Positions 52,890 through 62,522 of a stretch of 64,000 nt of DNA are shown here, in pieces. Location: contig NZ_CP004078.1 in assembly GCF_000612505.1 (NCBI RefSeq), positions 1,600,001 through 1,664,000 on the forward strand, in the 5' to 3' direction. A model generated the notes under the pieces. The model made no database searches, was not told the origin of the DNA, and saw only the letters and a program-made list of their open reading frames with translations. This stretch comes from Paenibacillus sabinae T27. GTDB lineage: Bacteria > Bacillota > Bacilli > Paenibacillales > Paenibacillaceae. The translations under genes and the position numbers were made by a program. Numbering within the stretch: position 1 is the first letter of the stretch; each line of letters starts with the position of its first letter.

Positions 52890-53482
52890 TTACATAGGTT
52901 ACCGGCCAGGCGATAAAATTAAGCGACTCATGACTACGCAGCCGGCCTATTATGCTATCTTCGATATCGTTCAGTACAAAGGGAAGGATTTTTGGGCCTT
53001 GCCGCTCATGCGGCACCGGGAGGTATTAGTAGGGCTGTCGATACCGTCAAGTAGCTTTGGGGTCTTACCGCATGTTGAAGGGGCTGGAGAAACTCTGTTT
53101 GAGCAGATCAAAGCGCGAGGCATGGAAGGTGTGATTGGTAAGCGAAAGGACAGTTTGTATGAGACAGTACGCCGCTCGACCGCCTGGCAGAAGGTCATTA
53201 ACTGGTCATATGCAGAGGTTTTTATTACAGGGTATCGTAAGGCAGAATTCGGCTGGCTCGCCGCCATCCCCGGACCATCTGGCACTGCCTCAGCTGAAAT
53301 TATCGAGTTAGGGACCACACCAACGCACAAGCGAGCTTTTTACGGCGTACCGGGCAATTGGTGACCGGAGAGGATAGGAGTTTGTTCATCTTGATCCCCG
53401 GCTGCGGGTCCGGGTTAAGATGAGGAACTGGACAAAATCGGGGATGCTTCGGAGTCCGGTGTTTACGGAGTTTATCGTTTGA
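52890..53482 (+). pseudogene. Remnant of a bacterial ATP-dependent DNA ligase (LigD/YkoU type)
   Basis: The C-terminal half of an ATP-dependent ligase is recognisable: YAIFDIVQYKGKDFWALPLM, GMEGVIGKRKDSLYE, then WQKVINWSYAEVFITGYRKA. The adenylation Lys motif and everything before it are missing. The frame stops at 53364, but the OB-fold end continues one base over from about 53389 as VHLDPRLRVRVKMRNWTK and LRSPVF, to a stop at 53480-53482. It is truncated and frameshifted. In Bacillus such a ligase works with Ku in spores; no Ku gene is seen here. Confidence 0.8.
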
Positions 53483-53487
53483 CAAAG

Positions 53488-53520
53488 AAAAATCCCGCAA
53501 AACTCGCGGGATTTTATTTC
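53488..53520. terminator. Stem-loop between ligase remnant and DUF3231 gene
   Basis: AAATCCCGC and GCGGGATTTTATTT form a 9-bp stem with A and T runs on both sides, so it can serve both strands. Confidence 0.75.
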
Positions 53521-53521
53521 T

Positions 53522-54040
53522 CTAAGCATTAACCAACTCTGGACGTTTGATTTGAAGCGGAGGAGGAATAAGCCATCCTTTTTCTTTTGACAACTCAAGG
53601 ATTCTAACCCCTAATGCCGCTTTTGTTACATGGTATTTACCGAATAAAGCTCCAATATCTACTCTAATGGATTGTCCCATTACTTGGCTACACGCAACCA
53701 ATCCCGTGGCTACATCTGCTGCTATGTGCGCAGCGATTTCAGGGTCGGTAAATCTTGCTCCAGCAGGTATGTCTTCAAGTTTTACTTCTGGTCTTTTAGG
53801 CAATACCGGTGCAGGTGCAATTCCATTAGCAGTAAGCAATGTGTCGCATTCTTTCATTTCCAATTCCGCTTGATCGATAAGTGCATTGAGGATTTTTTTG
53901 AGGTCCTTATCGCCAGCATGATTCAAAAATGCTTGGTATCTCGACACCGCGCCTCTGGCCATCATAGAGGCTTGCCACACACTAAAGATCTCACCATAAT
54001 GCATCGGTTCATCTTTCGGATTACCACTTAAAATGCCCAT
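53522..54040 (-). CDS. DUF3231-family protein
   Basis: A 172-residue all-helical protein of the DUF3231 family, common in Bacillus and Paenibacillus and of unknown function, perhaps related to spore coat CotF-like ferritin folds. It has EIFSVWQASMMARGAVSRYQ near residue 18 and ends VNA. Many relatives have two such domains; this one has a single copy. AAAGGAG precedes the ATG. It lies between two degraded DNA-repair genes but is itself whole. Confidence 0.85.
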   Translation of the reverse strand: MGILSGNPKDEPMHYGEIFSVWQASMMARGAVSRYQAFLNHAGDKDLKKILNALIDQAELEMKECDTLLTANGIAPAPVLPKRPEVKLEDIPAGARFTDPEIAAHIAADVATGLVACSQVMGQSIRVDIGALFGKYHVTKAALGVRILELSKEKGWLIPPPLQIKRPELVNA

Positions 54041-54080
54041 ATTATCGCTCCTTTAATCCCATATTTATTACGGAATTATT

Positions 54081-54360
54081 ATGTCCAGATACACAGAATT
54101 AATGCGGTACCTGACCGAGGAAGCAACGATTAACCGCTATTCTCCAAATGATAACGCAGCACCGATGCAGTTTATCCCGGCCATAGTTGGCAATAATGAC
54201 GGTAACCGGTTGGGGGAACTTTGCTGGGGCTTGGTGCCATCATGGGCTTAAGATGACAAGATCGGCAATAAGATGATTAACGTCCGGGCCGAAACACTAA
54301 TGGAAAAACCTGCGTTTAAGCGCTGTATATCGACAGCTTATTCAATTGGAAAAGTCTGTA
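54081..54360 (+). pseudogene. Remnant of an SOS-response-associated peptidase (SRAP/YedK)
   Basis: The frame shows RYSPNDNAAPMQFIPAIV, LCWGLVPSWA, then a TAA stop at 54249, after which DDKIGNKMINVRAETLMEKP continues in the same frame. These segments match the SRAP family, which protects abasic sites by a covalent bond through its N-terminal Cys. Here the MCGRF start is gone, an in-frame stop interrupts, and the C-terminal half is missing. It is not functional. I see nothing else in 54041-54461. Confidence 0.8.
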
Positions 54361-54461
54361 AGTGACATTTTAAATGATGATTTTTCGATAAGGGTATACG
54401 AAACTCAAACTCTCTCTGATGGTAATATGCATCTGCAATCTTAACGCTTTCCGGCGTTCAC

Positions 54462-55148
54462 TTAGCGCTGCAGCTTGCTGTTGATCCGCATCGCTTTATT
54501 CAGATGAACGAAGTGATGCCGCGTGGCCGGCATCAGCATCAGGCCGCCAATCGTTTTGCCGCTCCAGTATTTCGTCAGCCAGTCCGATTTTCTCGTAACC
54601 GCTCCCTGTTCCCGAACGTTCTCAATCCGCTCCGCAGTCACCTTAAGTCTGAATTGTCCCGGCTCCAGAGAGGCTATGATTTCCTGCGTTCTCTGCCCAA
54701 CGGCCCTCCGATAAGCAAGCAGTCCTTCGATTCCAATTTCCGCGCTAAGCTCGGCCATTTCCTCTTCGGTCATTTCGTTCCCGGAATGGGAGAACCGGAT
54801 GTTCAGCTCTTGAAGCATCCAGTCCGTATCCAGAACCTGCTCTGTGCCGGCAACCAGAATGTTCATGGTGATATCCTCTATTCTGGCGCTGTGCCACAGA
54901 TGCCAAACGATGGAGTTCCGCGTATCGGTGGATTCCACCGGATAGCGCCGCAGCACCTCTTCCTTGGTCCCTTTAAGAATCAGTTCCCCATAATCCGTGG
55001 CTCCATCCGTATCCCCGCTGGCCCCATGCAGCAGCCCATGCAGCTTCAGCAGCAGAGCCGACGCTTCCTTATGCTCCCGAGGAATCAAAATCATGGCCGT
55101 CAGCCGTTTGTGATCCTCGTTCCAGGTCTTGCGCAGTTCCCCGTTCAT
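54462..55148 (-). CDS. DinB-family protein 2
   Basis: A 228-residue protein of the DinB/DUF664-like four-helix family. It has IVWHLWHSARIEDITMNIL near residue 80, with His residues placed as metal ligands, and ATRHHFVHLNKAMRI at the end. Family members are metal-dependent, often bacillithiol-linked transferases. It is transcribed on its own, convergent to the SRAP remnant. The 240 bp between it and the MoxR gene show no feature beyond a likely promoter zone. Confidence 0.8.
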   Translation of the reverse strand: MNGELRKTWNEDHKRLTAMILIPREHKEASALLLKLHGLLHGASGDTDGATDYGELILKGTKEEVLRRYPVESTDTRNSIVWHLWHSARIEDITMNILVAGTEQVLDTDWMLQELNIRFSHSGNEMTEEEMAELSAEIGIEGLLAYRRAVGQRTQEIIASLEPGQFRLKVTAERIENVREQGAVTRKSDWLTKYWSGKTIGGLMLMPATRHHFVHLNKAMRINSKLQR

Positions 55149-55389
55149 ACCAGACCTCCAACTTTAATGGAATATAGTCAATGGAAAGATTCTTTCAACT
55201 TTTTGGAAATCCTGCTTACTTAAGCGCATTATTTGCGGCGGAAGCGGCTGGTTTCGGTTCAATTCTGAAATACGCATGGATGTATGCGCTTCATTCATTT
55301 CAAAAGCCCTGCCGAATGTACTTTGCCCCTCTTAATCATGTAAAATAGTAAGCATACCGTTTATCCTTGACATAGGAGGTTTACTATAT

Positions 55390-56346
55390 ATGCCCGTACG
55401 CCAAGAATCGATGCACACTGTAAATGCTGTCCGCGCCAATTTGGAATCCTGTATACTCGGAAAAACATTTGAAATAGAGCTGCTGCTGACCGCATTGCTT
55501 GCAGGCGGCCATGTCCTGATTGAGGACGTGCCGGGAACGGGCAAAACCCAGCTGATCCGCGCGCTCGCAAGATCGATTTCGGGCGACTACCGCCGGATTC
55601 AATGCAATCCCGACATTCTGCCAAGCGACATTACCGGAGTCTCGGTATATCATCCAAGGGATGAGATGTTCCACTTCCGCCCGGGACCGGTAATGACCAA
55701 TATTTTACTTGCCGACGAAATTAACCGCGCCACCACCAAGACGCAGTCGGCGCTGCTTGAGGTGATGGAGGAGCGGAATGTAACGGTGGACGGAGAGACC
55801 TACGAGCTCCCGCATCCGTTCATGCTGTGCGCCACGCAGAACCCGATTGATTTCGAAGGCACCTACACGCTGCCTGAAGCGCAGCTCGACCGCTTCATGC
55901 TCCGCATCAGCCTCGGCTATCCCGATGCGGCCACGGAGAGAAGCCTGCTTCTGTCCCACCAGGAGGGCCAGCCTGTGGACAAGCTCCAGCCCGTTGCGGG
56001 AATGGAGCAGATCGCATCCATCCAGAAGGAAATCCGCGAGGTCTATATCAGCGAGCCGGTTCTCGGCTACCTGCTGGACATTGTCCGCGGCACCAGAGAG
56101 CATCCGCTGGTTCTGCTCGGGGCAAGCCCCCGCGCCGCGCTGTCTTTTATGATGGCGTGCAAGGCCTATGCCTTTCTGCATCAGCGCGATTATGTGCTCC
56201 CGGATGATGTGAAGTCGCTGACGCCTTATACGCTCGGCCACCGCATTCTGCTGCGTCCCGAATCCCGGCTGGACAGTGTCAGTGCGGATACTCTGCTGGG
56301 CGGTCTTCTGCAGAGCATCCAGGTGCCCGTTACTATGAGGCAATAA
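55390..56346 (+). CDS. MoxR-family AAA+ ATPase
   Basis: A 318-residue cytoplasmic AAA+ chaperone-like ATPase. Walker A is EDVPGTGKTQLIRAL near residue 42, Walker B LADEINRATTKTQSALLEVM near 108 and sensor 1 CATQNPIDFEGTYTLPEAQL near 150. MoxR proteins act with DUF58 proteins and transglutaminase-like proteins in assembly or maturation, and both are encoded directly downstream. AGGAGG lies before ATG 55390. The DUF58 gene starts 2 bp after its stop. Confidence 0.95.
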   Translation: MPVRQESMHTVNAVRANLESCILGKTFEIELLLTALLAGGHVLIEDVPGTGKTQLIRALARSISGDYRRIQCNPDILPSDITGVSVYHPRDEMFHFRPGPVMTNILLADEINRATTKTQSALLEVMEERNVTVDGETYELPHPFMLCATQNPIDFEGTYTLPEAQLDRFMLRISLGYPDAATERSLLLSHQEGQPVDKLQPVAGMEQIASIQKEIREVYISEPVLGYLLDIVRGTREHPLVLLGASPRAALSFMMACKAYAFLHQRDYVLPDDVKSLTPYTLGHRILLRPESRLDSVSADTLLGGLLQSIQVPVTMRQ

Positions 56347-56348
56347 GC

Positions 56349-57587
56349 ATGAGACGCTATTTGTCCGCAGCCGCCGTCAGGCTTCCGGCGAAGCTGGCCG
56401 GCATCTTCGCGGTTTGGTGTGTTACTCTGCTGTATGTGCTGTTTCAAGGCGGCAAGACGTCTTTTATGCTGTTCACTATGGTATCGGTTCTCATGGTATA
56501 TCTGCTCGCCGGCGGTTTTGCCGGAGTGCGCAGGGCGCGAGGCGCCCGCACTCTAACTGGGGAAGGGGACAAGCTCGATGTGCTGCATGCGGGCGGACAC
56601 CTGCGTGTCAAGCTCGATATCGCGCTTCCGGGCTTTTTGCCCCTGCCCTTTGTTGTTGTCCGCGAAATGCTCAAAAGGCATAACGGAGAGTCGTGGGTGT
56701 TCGAGGAAAGCGTCGTTCCGAACTTCAGGGGGCGGGGGGAGCTGAGGTTCCAGACGCCTCCTTTGGAACGAGGCCGCTATACGTTTTCCGAGACGGAGGT
56801 GGCCAGCGAGGATATATTCGGATTGGTGGAGTACAGGGGAGCTTTTCTGGCGCAAGGGCAGTTCCGGGTGCTGCCGCGAACCGTGCATATTCCCAGATGG
56901 ATGATGTATGAGCGGAACTCCCGTCTGGCCGGCCCCCAGGCCTCGCTGTCCCCGTCCCGCCGGGAGACGACGCAAATCAACGGCGTCCGCGATTACGTCT
57001 ACGGCGACCGCATGAGCCGGATTCACTGGAATGCGACAGCCAAGACGGGAACGTGGAAATCCAAGGAGTTCGAGCATGAATCCCTGCCCAAAACGATGCT
57101 TATTATCGACGGCACCTCATCCGCCTATTCGTCTTCCGCGCAATTCGAGCTTGCCGTCTCCACGGCGGCTTCACTTCTTGGCTACGGCATCCGGGAGCGG
57201 ATCGGCATCGGAATGTGCTGTCTCGACCGGAACACCAAAGTGTTCGCTCCCGCCGAGAGCGGAGCGGAGAGACAGAAAATGATTCAGTATCTTATCGATA
57301 TTAACGGCGAGGGGAGAGGTCCGCTTGTCCCAAGGCTGGAAAAGAGCAGCCGGATGTTTCCCAAAGGCGCATATTTCGTACTGATCAGTCCCCAGACCGG
57401 CGAGAACGTGCTGAGAACGCTGCGTTGGGCCGAGAGCCGGGGGATGACCCCCTGCCATATCCAGGTGCTGAATCCTTCAGGTATACGCCGCGGAGAATGG
57501 CAGGATGAATTGCATTCCCGCGGCGTCATCGGGTACAAGGTGAGTGAGCTTCAGGAGCTGCCCGGTGTGCTGGGAGGGGGCATGTGA
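56349..57587 (+). CDS. DUF58-domain membrane protein
   Basis: A 412-residue protein with two N-terminal membrane segments, then a soluble part with the DUF58 signature (GVRDYVYGDRMSRIHWNATAK near residue 217), which adopts a von Willebrand A-like fold. It probably works with the MoxR ATPase and the transglutaminase-like membrane protein. The stop overlaps the next start (GTGATG), so the genes are translated together. Confidence 0.92.
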   Translation: MRRYLSAAAVRLPAKLAGIFAVWCVTLLYVLFQGGKTSFMLFTMVSVLMVYLLAGGFAGVRRARGARTLTGEGDKLDVLHAGGHLRVKLDIALPGFLPLPFVVVREMLKRHNGESWVFEESVVPNFRGRGELRFQTPPLERGRYTFSETEVASEDIFGLVEYRGAFLAQGQFRVLPRTVHIPRWMMYERNSRLAGPQASLSPSRRETTQINGVRDYVYGDRMSRIHWNATAKTGTWKSKEFEHESLPKTMLIIDGTSSAYSSSAQFELAVSTAASLLGYGIRERIGIGMCCLDRNTKVFAPAESGAERQKMIQYLIDINGEGRGPLVPRLEKSSRMFPKGAYFVLISPQTGENVLRTLRWAESRGMTPCHIQVLNPSGIRRGEWQDELHSRGVIGYKVSELQELPGVLGGGM

Positions 57588-59821
57588 TGAAGAACTGGTT
57601 AAGCCTTCTGAAATCGTCTTGGCATCATACCTTAAGCCTGCTTTGGATATTGATCATCGCCCTTCAATGGCTTTCTTTTACCGATCCGATCTGGCTGCAG
57701 CAGACCAGCGCCGCGGTGCTGATCTCACTGGCGGTAACGGCGGCTATCGAGATTCTGCTCCCGTTCCGCTTCTTGTACCGGATCTTGCTGGAAGCGGCCG
57801 CAGTTCTATATACCGTATACCGGACGATTCAATATTATGGCCTTTATATACCCGCCTTTCCTTCGGAGCGGCTTGGCGAACGGCTGCCCGAAGTATTTTC
57901 ACAGCTGACGCCGTATCTCTGGTTTGCGCTGGTGTCCTGGGCCCTTATGCTGTCGGCCTCTCTGCTGGTGACAACCAAGAGGCGCATTCTGCTGTTCATA
58001 GGCATGAATATCGCCGCTTTTGCCGCGCTGGATTCGTTCACGCCGTCGGTGCTGTGGCAGGAAGTCGCCTGGACGGTGTTCGCCGGGCTGGGCTGGTTGG
58101 TCAGCAATCATTTGAAGACCTTTCAGCTGCGCTATCCCCGGAGCTGGAAGTATCTGCTTGACTATCCGCTGAAAATAGCGGTCAATATCGCCGTTATTTT
58201 TGCGCTGGTTATTCTGACCGGCGTCAATGCGCCGACGGTCAAGCCGACGCTGACCGATCCTTATACCGCCTGGAGGGAATGGAACGGCGACGGTGCGCCG
58301 CAAAGTAGAAGCGCCGCACAGGGAACAGCGGGAACAAGCGGCACGGGATCGACAAGGACAGCTTCCGGCTACAGTCTCAATGATAACAATCTCGGAGGCG
58401 GATTTGCCTTCGATTATTCTCCGGTGATGTCGGTCACCTCGGACTCACGGATTTATATGCGGGGCGAGACGAGAACCGTCTACTCCGGCAGAGGCTGGAG
58501 CGACAACATCCGCAGCAGGCAGACCGGCCTGGAACCGGCGGAGGCGGGGAAGACGCTGGAGAACGACTATGCCCCCGCTACCGAAACCCAGGAGATTAAA
58601 TATACCGTCCGGATGCTGAGCAACAACCGGTATCCGGTGCTGTTCGGCGCTTATTCCATATCAAGGATCGATTCCATTGACGGCCAGGAAGAGGCGCAGA
58701 GCTTGTCCTGGCGGAGTCAGGATGGCGCACTGGTCATTAACGAAACCAGCTCCGCTGCGTATCCCAAAACGTACGTGCTGACTTCCGAGCTGCCCGTCGT
58801 TCCGGTCGAGGAGCTGAGCTCCAAGTCGTACTCCGACCTGTATAACGGGAAAGATATTCCGGGCCAGTTCCTGCAGCTCCCGGACAATTTCCCGGAACGG
58901 GTACGGAGTCTCGCTCAGGAAGTTACATCGGCGGCACAGACTCCGTATGAAAAAACGCTTCTTCTGCAACAATATTTACAACAAACGTTTCCTTATACGA
59001 ATGAACCGGACCTGTCCCGCAAAAAAAGCAGAGATTTTGTGGAAAGCTTTCTGTTTGAAATCAGAGAGGGCTACTGTGATTACTATTCCACGGCTCTTGT
59101 GACGATGGCGCGATCGCTGGATATCCCGGCCCGCTGGGTCAAAGGCTATGCCCCCGGCGAGCAGGCCCAGCTTCCCGACAGTCTGGCACTTCGGCAGGGG
59201 CAGGTCGTCAACAATAACTACACGATCACCAATGCAGACGCCCATTCCTGGGCCGAGGTCTATTTCGGGGATTACGGCTGGATTCCGGTAGAGGCGACTC
59301 CGGGTTTCAATGCTCCGATGCTGACGCAGAGCGAGTCCGATCCCGAGCCAGCGGCATCAGAGCCGCCCGGCGGGAGCGAGCAGGACCCGCAGCAGGCTGC
59401 CGGTCAGAACGCTGAAGCAAGCAGCTTGTCCGTTGGTGTGTGGACCGTTGCCGCCGCAGTCGTCATAATCGCGGGCTGGGCCGCGTACCTGTTGTGGCAT
59501 CGCCGGTTCGATCTTCGCTTTCTGCTGCAGCGGATGCGCAGCGGGCGGCCGCTAACGCCGGCCGAGAAGATCGTGGCAGAGACGGAGCGCTGGACCGCGT
59601 ACATGCGGCGAAAAGGCTTTGCCCGGGAGAAGCATGAGACGCTTAGGGAATCGGTCCTCCGCTGGAGCGGCGAGCGGCCAGGCGCTTCGTCAGCGCTTGC
59701 CTCGCTGCTCGGCTGGTTTGAGAAAGCGAAGTACAGCCCGGAAGTCATTGAAGACAAAGACTGGCAGTCCGTGTATACTGAAGCTTTGCGGCTGCGCAAG
59801 AATCTGTTGCGGGTGAAGTAA
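57587..59821 (+). CDS. Membrane protein with extracellular transglutaminase-like domain
   Basis: A 744-residue protein with about six N-terminal membrane segments up to residue 220, a long extracellular part, and one more membrane segment near 620. The transglutaminase/protease-like domain holds Cys in REGYCDYYSTALVTMAR near residue 498 and His in NADAHSWAEVYFGDYGWIPV near 555. A DUF4129-like charged end follows the last membrane segment. It may cross-link or trim cell-surface proteins. ATG 57587, after GGGAGGGGG, is preferred to GTG 57584. Confidence 0.9.
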   Translation: MKNWLSLLKSSWHHTLSLLWILIIALQWLSFTDPIWLQQTSAAVLISLAVTAAIEILLPFRFLYRILLEAAAVLYTVYRTIQYYGLYIPAFPSERLGERLPEVFSQLTPYLWFALVSWALMLSASLLVTTKRRILLFIGMNIAAFAALDSFTPSVLWQEVAWTVFAGLGWLVSNHLKTFQLRYPRSWKYLLDYPLKIAVNIAVIFALVILTGVNAPTVKPTLTDPYTAWREWNGDGAPQSRSAAQGTAGTSGTGSTRTASGYSLNDNNLGGGFAFDYSPVMSVTSDSRIYMRGETRTVYSGRGWSDNIRSRQTGLEPAEAGKTLENDYAPATETQEIKYTVRMLSNNRYPVLFGAYSISRIDSIDGQEEAQSLSWRSQDGALVINETSSAAYPKTYVLTSELPVVPVEELSSKSYSDLYNGKDIPGQFLQLPDNFPERVRSLAQEVTSAAQTPYEKTLLLQQYLQQTFPYTNEPDLSRKKSRDFVESFLFEIREGYCDYYSTALVTMARSLDIPARWVKGYAPGEQAQLPDSLALRQGQVVNNNYTITNADAHSWAEVYFGDYGWIPVEATPGFNAPMLTQSESDPEPAASEPPGGSEQDPQQAAGQNAEASSLSVGVWTVAAAVVIIAGWAAYLLWHRRFDLRFLLQRMRSGRPLTPAEKIVAETERWTAYMRRKGFAREKHETLRESVLRWSGERPGASSALASLLGWFEKAKYSPEVIEDKDWQSVYTEALRLRKNLLRVK

Positions 59822-59907
59822 GAGCGGAACGCGGAGATTTCCCGCCCAATTATTTCCGAAGCGTAAAGATTATGATATAGTTTGTCGTATGAAATTGAGG
59901 TGAACGT

Positions 59908-60435
59908 ATGTTTGAAACGCTTGTCCCCAAACTGGGGGTGAATACGGTATTCGATATTGATCTCGAGGAACTGTATTCCAAGGGCTACCGGGGCATCATT
60001 ACCGATCTGGACAACACGCTGGTCGGCGCCAAGGCGCCGCTGGCCACGCCGGAGCTGCTGGAGTGGTTCGAGAAGGTGAAGCAGCTCGGCTTTAAGCTCG
60101 TGATCGTATCCAATAACAATATGGACCGCGTTTCGCGGTTTGCGGCGCCGCTGAATATTGAATTCGTCCATGGAGCGCGCAAGCCGACCAACGCCCCTTT
60201 TCGGAAGGCCATGAAGCTGATGGACCTTGCACCGGAGAATACAATAGTCGTCGGCGACCAGATGCTCACGGATGTATTCGGAGGCAACCGCCTGGGGCTG
60301 TTTACCGTGCTGGTTCAGCCGATTGCTCTGGGTGACGAAGGAATCGGCACACGCATTAACCGCCGTCTGGAACGGATCGCGCTGACCCGATTGCGCAAAC
60401 AAGGATTGTGGCACGAGGAGGAACAACACGAATGA
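59908..60435 (+). CDS. yqeG: HAD-family phosphatase YqeG
   Basis: A 175-residue cytoplasmic phosphatase of HAD subfamily IIIA. The nucleophile motif is DLDNTLVG near residue 36, motif II SNN near 68 and motif III/IV GDQMLTDVFGGN near 115. It is the first gene of the conserved Firmicute run yqeG-yqeH-aroE-yhbY-nadD-yqeK. Its physiological substrate is not settled. TGAGGTGA precedes the ATG, and the stop overlaps the yqeH start. Confidence 0.95.
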   Translation: MFETLVPKLGVNTVFDIDLEELYSKGYRGIITDLDNTLVGAKAPLATPELLEWFEKVKQLGFKLVIVSNNNMDRVSRFAAPLNIEFVHGARKPTNAPFRKAMKLMDLAPENTIVVGDQMLTDVFGGNRLGLFTVLVQPIALGDEGIGTRINRRLERIALTRLRKQGLWHEEEQHE

Positions 60436-61559
60436 ACGAACAGCTCGAACAGCAGCGTCCCGTCAGCTGCAGCGGCTGCGGCGCCAAGCTGCAGACGGAG
60501 GACCGGGACCGGCCGGGGTATTTGCCGGAGTCGGCTTACAACCGGGAGCCCGTAGTATGCCAGCGGTGCTTCCGCATCAAGAATTATAACGAGGCTTCTT
60601 CGGTTTCCGTGGATCAGGATGAATTTCTTCGCCTGCTCTCCGGCATCGGTGAGAAGAATGCGCTTGTCGTCCACATTGTCGATCTGTTCGACTTTGAGGG
60701 CAGCCTGATTTCGGGACTGCAGCGGTTCGTCGGCAGCAATCCTGTCATTCTGGCCGTGAACAAATGCGATCTTCTGCCCAAGGTGACCAACTGGAACAAG
60801 CTGCGCAACTGGGTCCAGCAGCGCAGCAAAGAGCTTGGACTGAAGACAGAGGAAGTCGTCCTCTGCAGCGCCAAGCGGGGACAGGGCTTTGACCGGCTGC
60901 TGGATTCGGTGTCTTCGCTTCGCGGCCGCCGCGACGTATTTGTCGTGGGCGCAACGAATGTAGGCAAGTCCACGCTGATCAACCGGCTTATCTCGGATTA
61001 TAGCGATCTGGAGCAGGAATTGACGACCTCACGGTATCCGGGAACGACGCTTGACAGCGTCAAGATTCCTCTTGACGACGGTCATTTCATCATTGATACA
61101 CCGGGGATCGTCTACCCTTGGCGCTACAGCGAGCTGGTTGAACGGCGCGATCTGGACGCGGTGATGCCCGCGAAGCCGCTCAAACCTGCGGCATATCAGC
61201 TGAACGCGGGTCAGACGCTCTTTTTTGGCGGGCTGGGCCGGTTCGATTTTGTACAGGGTGAGCATCAATCGTTCACCTGCTATATCAGCGGTAGCCTGAA
61301 TATTCACCGGACCAAGCTGGAGCGGGCGGACGAGCTGTACCGGAATCACCTCGGCGAAATGTTGTCCCCCCCGGCCAAAGAAGATGCCGACAAGCTCCCT
61401 GCCTGGCAGCGGCATGAATTCAGAATTGCCAGAGGAAGCCGCAGCGATGTATTCGTATCCGGCCTGGGCTGGATCAAAATAAACGGAACCGAAGGCGCGG
61501 TTGTGGCTGTCCATGCCCCGCGGGGCGTGAAGGTGCTGGTTCGCCCTTCGCTGATTTAA
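60432..61559 (+). CDS. yqeH: Ribosome biogenesis GTPase YqeH
   Basis: A 375-residue circularly permuted GTPase needed for 30S subunit assembly in Bacillus. An N-terminal zinc finger (CSGCGAKLQ, then CQRCF) precedes GTPase motifs in permuted order: G4 VNKCDLLPK near residue 115, G5 CSAKRG, G1 GATNVGKSTLINRL near 180 and G3 DTPGIVYP near 225. A C-terminal TRAP-like domain follows. I chose ATG 60432, after GAGGAGGA, which overlaps the yqeG stop. Confidence 0.96.
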   Translation: MNEQLEQQRPVSCSGCGAKLQTEDRDRPGYLPESAYNREPVVCQRCFRIKNYNEASSVSVDQDEFLRLLSGIGEKNALVVHIVDLFDFEGSLISGLQRFVGSNPVILAVNKCDLLPKVTNWNKLRNWVQQRSKELGLKTEEVVLCSAKRGQGFDRLLDSVSSLRGRRDVFVVGATNVGKSTLINRLISDYSDLEQELTTSRYPGTTLDSVKIPLDDGHFIIDTPGIVYPWRYSELVERRDLDAVMPAKPLKPAAYQLNAGQTLFFGGLGRFDFVQGEHQSFTCYISGSLNIHRTKLERADELYRNHLGEMLSPPAKEDADKLPAWQRHEFRIARGSRSDVFVSGLGWIKINGTEGAVVAVHAPRGVKVLVRPSLI

Positions 61560-61576
61560 TCTGAAGGAGGACGCTC

Positions 61577-62452
61577 ATGACCGTTACTGCCGCCGCCTGG
61601 CCTACGCCAAGCGGAAATATTCTATTAGGGGTTATAGGATGCCCTATTTCCCACTCCAAATCGCCGGTTATGCATACCGCAGGTCTGAAAGCGCTCGGTA
61701 TTCCAGGGGCTTATGTACCTTTGCATGTTACCCCGGATAAAGTGGGGGAGACGATCCAGGCCATCCGTACGTTGAATTTTCGGGGCATCAACGTGACGCT
61801 TCCGCATAAATTGGCGGTCATCGAACATCTGGACAAAGTGGACCGGGCGGCTGAAGCCATCGGCGCCGTCAACACCATCGTCAATGATAACGGCGTTTTA
61901 ACCGGCTACAATACGGACGGGATCGGCTATGTCCGTTCGCTGAAATCGGAGGCGGTCTCCGATCTGTCGGGACGGAGAATACTGATTATCGGGGCGGGAG
62001 GAGCGTCAAGAGGAATTATCGACGCGCTGCTTCAGGAGAACCCGTCGGCTGTCATTATCGCGAACCGCGACAAGGAGAAGGCGAAGCGGCTTGCGGAAGA
62101 CTGGAAGAGCCGTGGAGATCTCAAAGGCGTTGGGCTTGACGAGATCGGCCGCTACATCGCCGGTACGGACGTCCTGATCAACACGACTTCGGTAGGGATG
62201 CATCCGAATATCGAAGGCTTGCCGATCGATCCGGATATCATTCCGGAAGGAATTGTCGTCAGCGATCTGATCTATAATCCGCTTCATACCCGTCTGCTGC
62301 TGGAAAGCCGGAGCAGAAGAGGCTGCATTATTCATGGCGGCGTGGGCATGTTCATCCACCAAGGGGCTTACGCGCTGGAATACTGGACGGGAAGGCCCGC
62401 TCCGGTCGATGCGATGCGTGAGGCGCTGCTGAGCAGTCTCGGCGCCGGATGA
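61577..62452 (+). CDS. aroE: Shikimate dehydrogenase
   Basis: A 291-residue NADP-dependent enzyme that reduces 3-dehydroshikimate in aromatic amino acid synthesis. Substrate contacts are in GCPISHSKSPVMHT near residue 21, NVTLPHKLAVIEH with catalytic Lys near 77, and NTDGIGYVRSL near 115. The cofactor loop is IIGAGGASRGI, and GGVGMFIHQGAYALEYWTG completes the site. AAGGAGG precedes the ATG, and the gene is 17 bp from yqeH. Confidence 0.96.
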   Translation: MTVTAAAWPTPSGNILLGVIGCPISHSKSPVMHTAGLKALGIPGAYVPLHVTPDKVGETIQAIRTLNFRGINVTLPHKLAVIEHLDKVDRAAEAIGAVNTIVNDNGVLTGYNTDGIGYVRSLKSEAVSDLSGRRILIIGAGGASRGIIDALLQENPSAVIIANRDKEKAKRLAEDWKSRGDLKGVGLDEIGRYIAGTDVLINTTSVGMHPNIEGLPIDPDIIPEGIVVSDLIYNPLHTRLLLESRSRRGCIIHGGVGMFIHQGAYALEYWTGRPAPVDAMREALLSSLGAG

Positions 62453-62522
62453 AGCTTGGCTGATGGAAATAAAATAAATGATTTTCGGGTAATAATAGTT
62501 GATAAATAAGGAGTATGCATAC

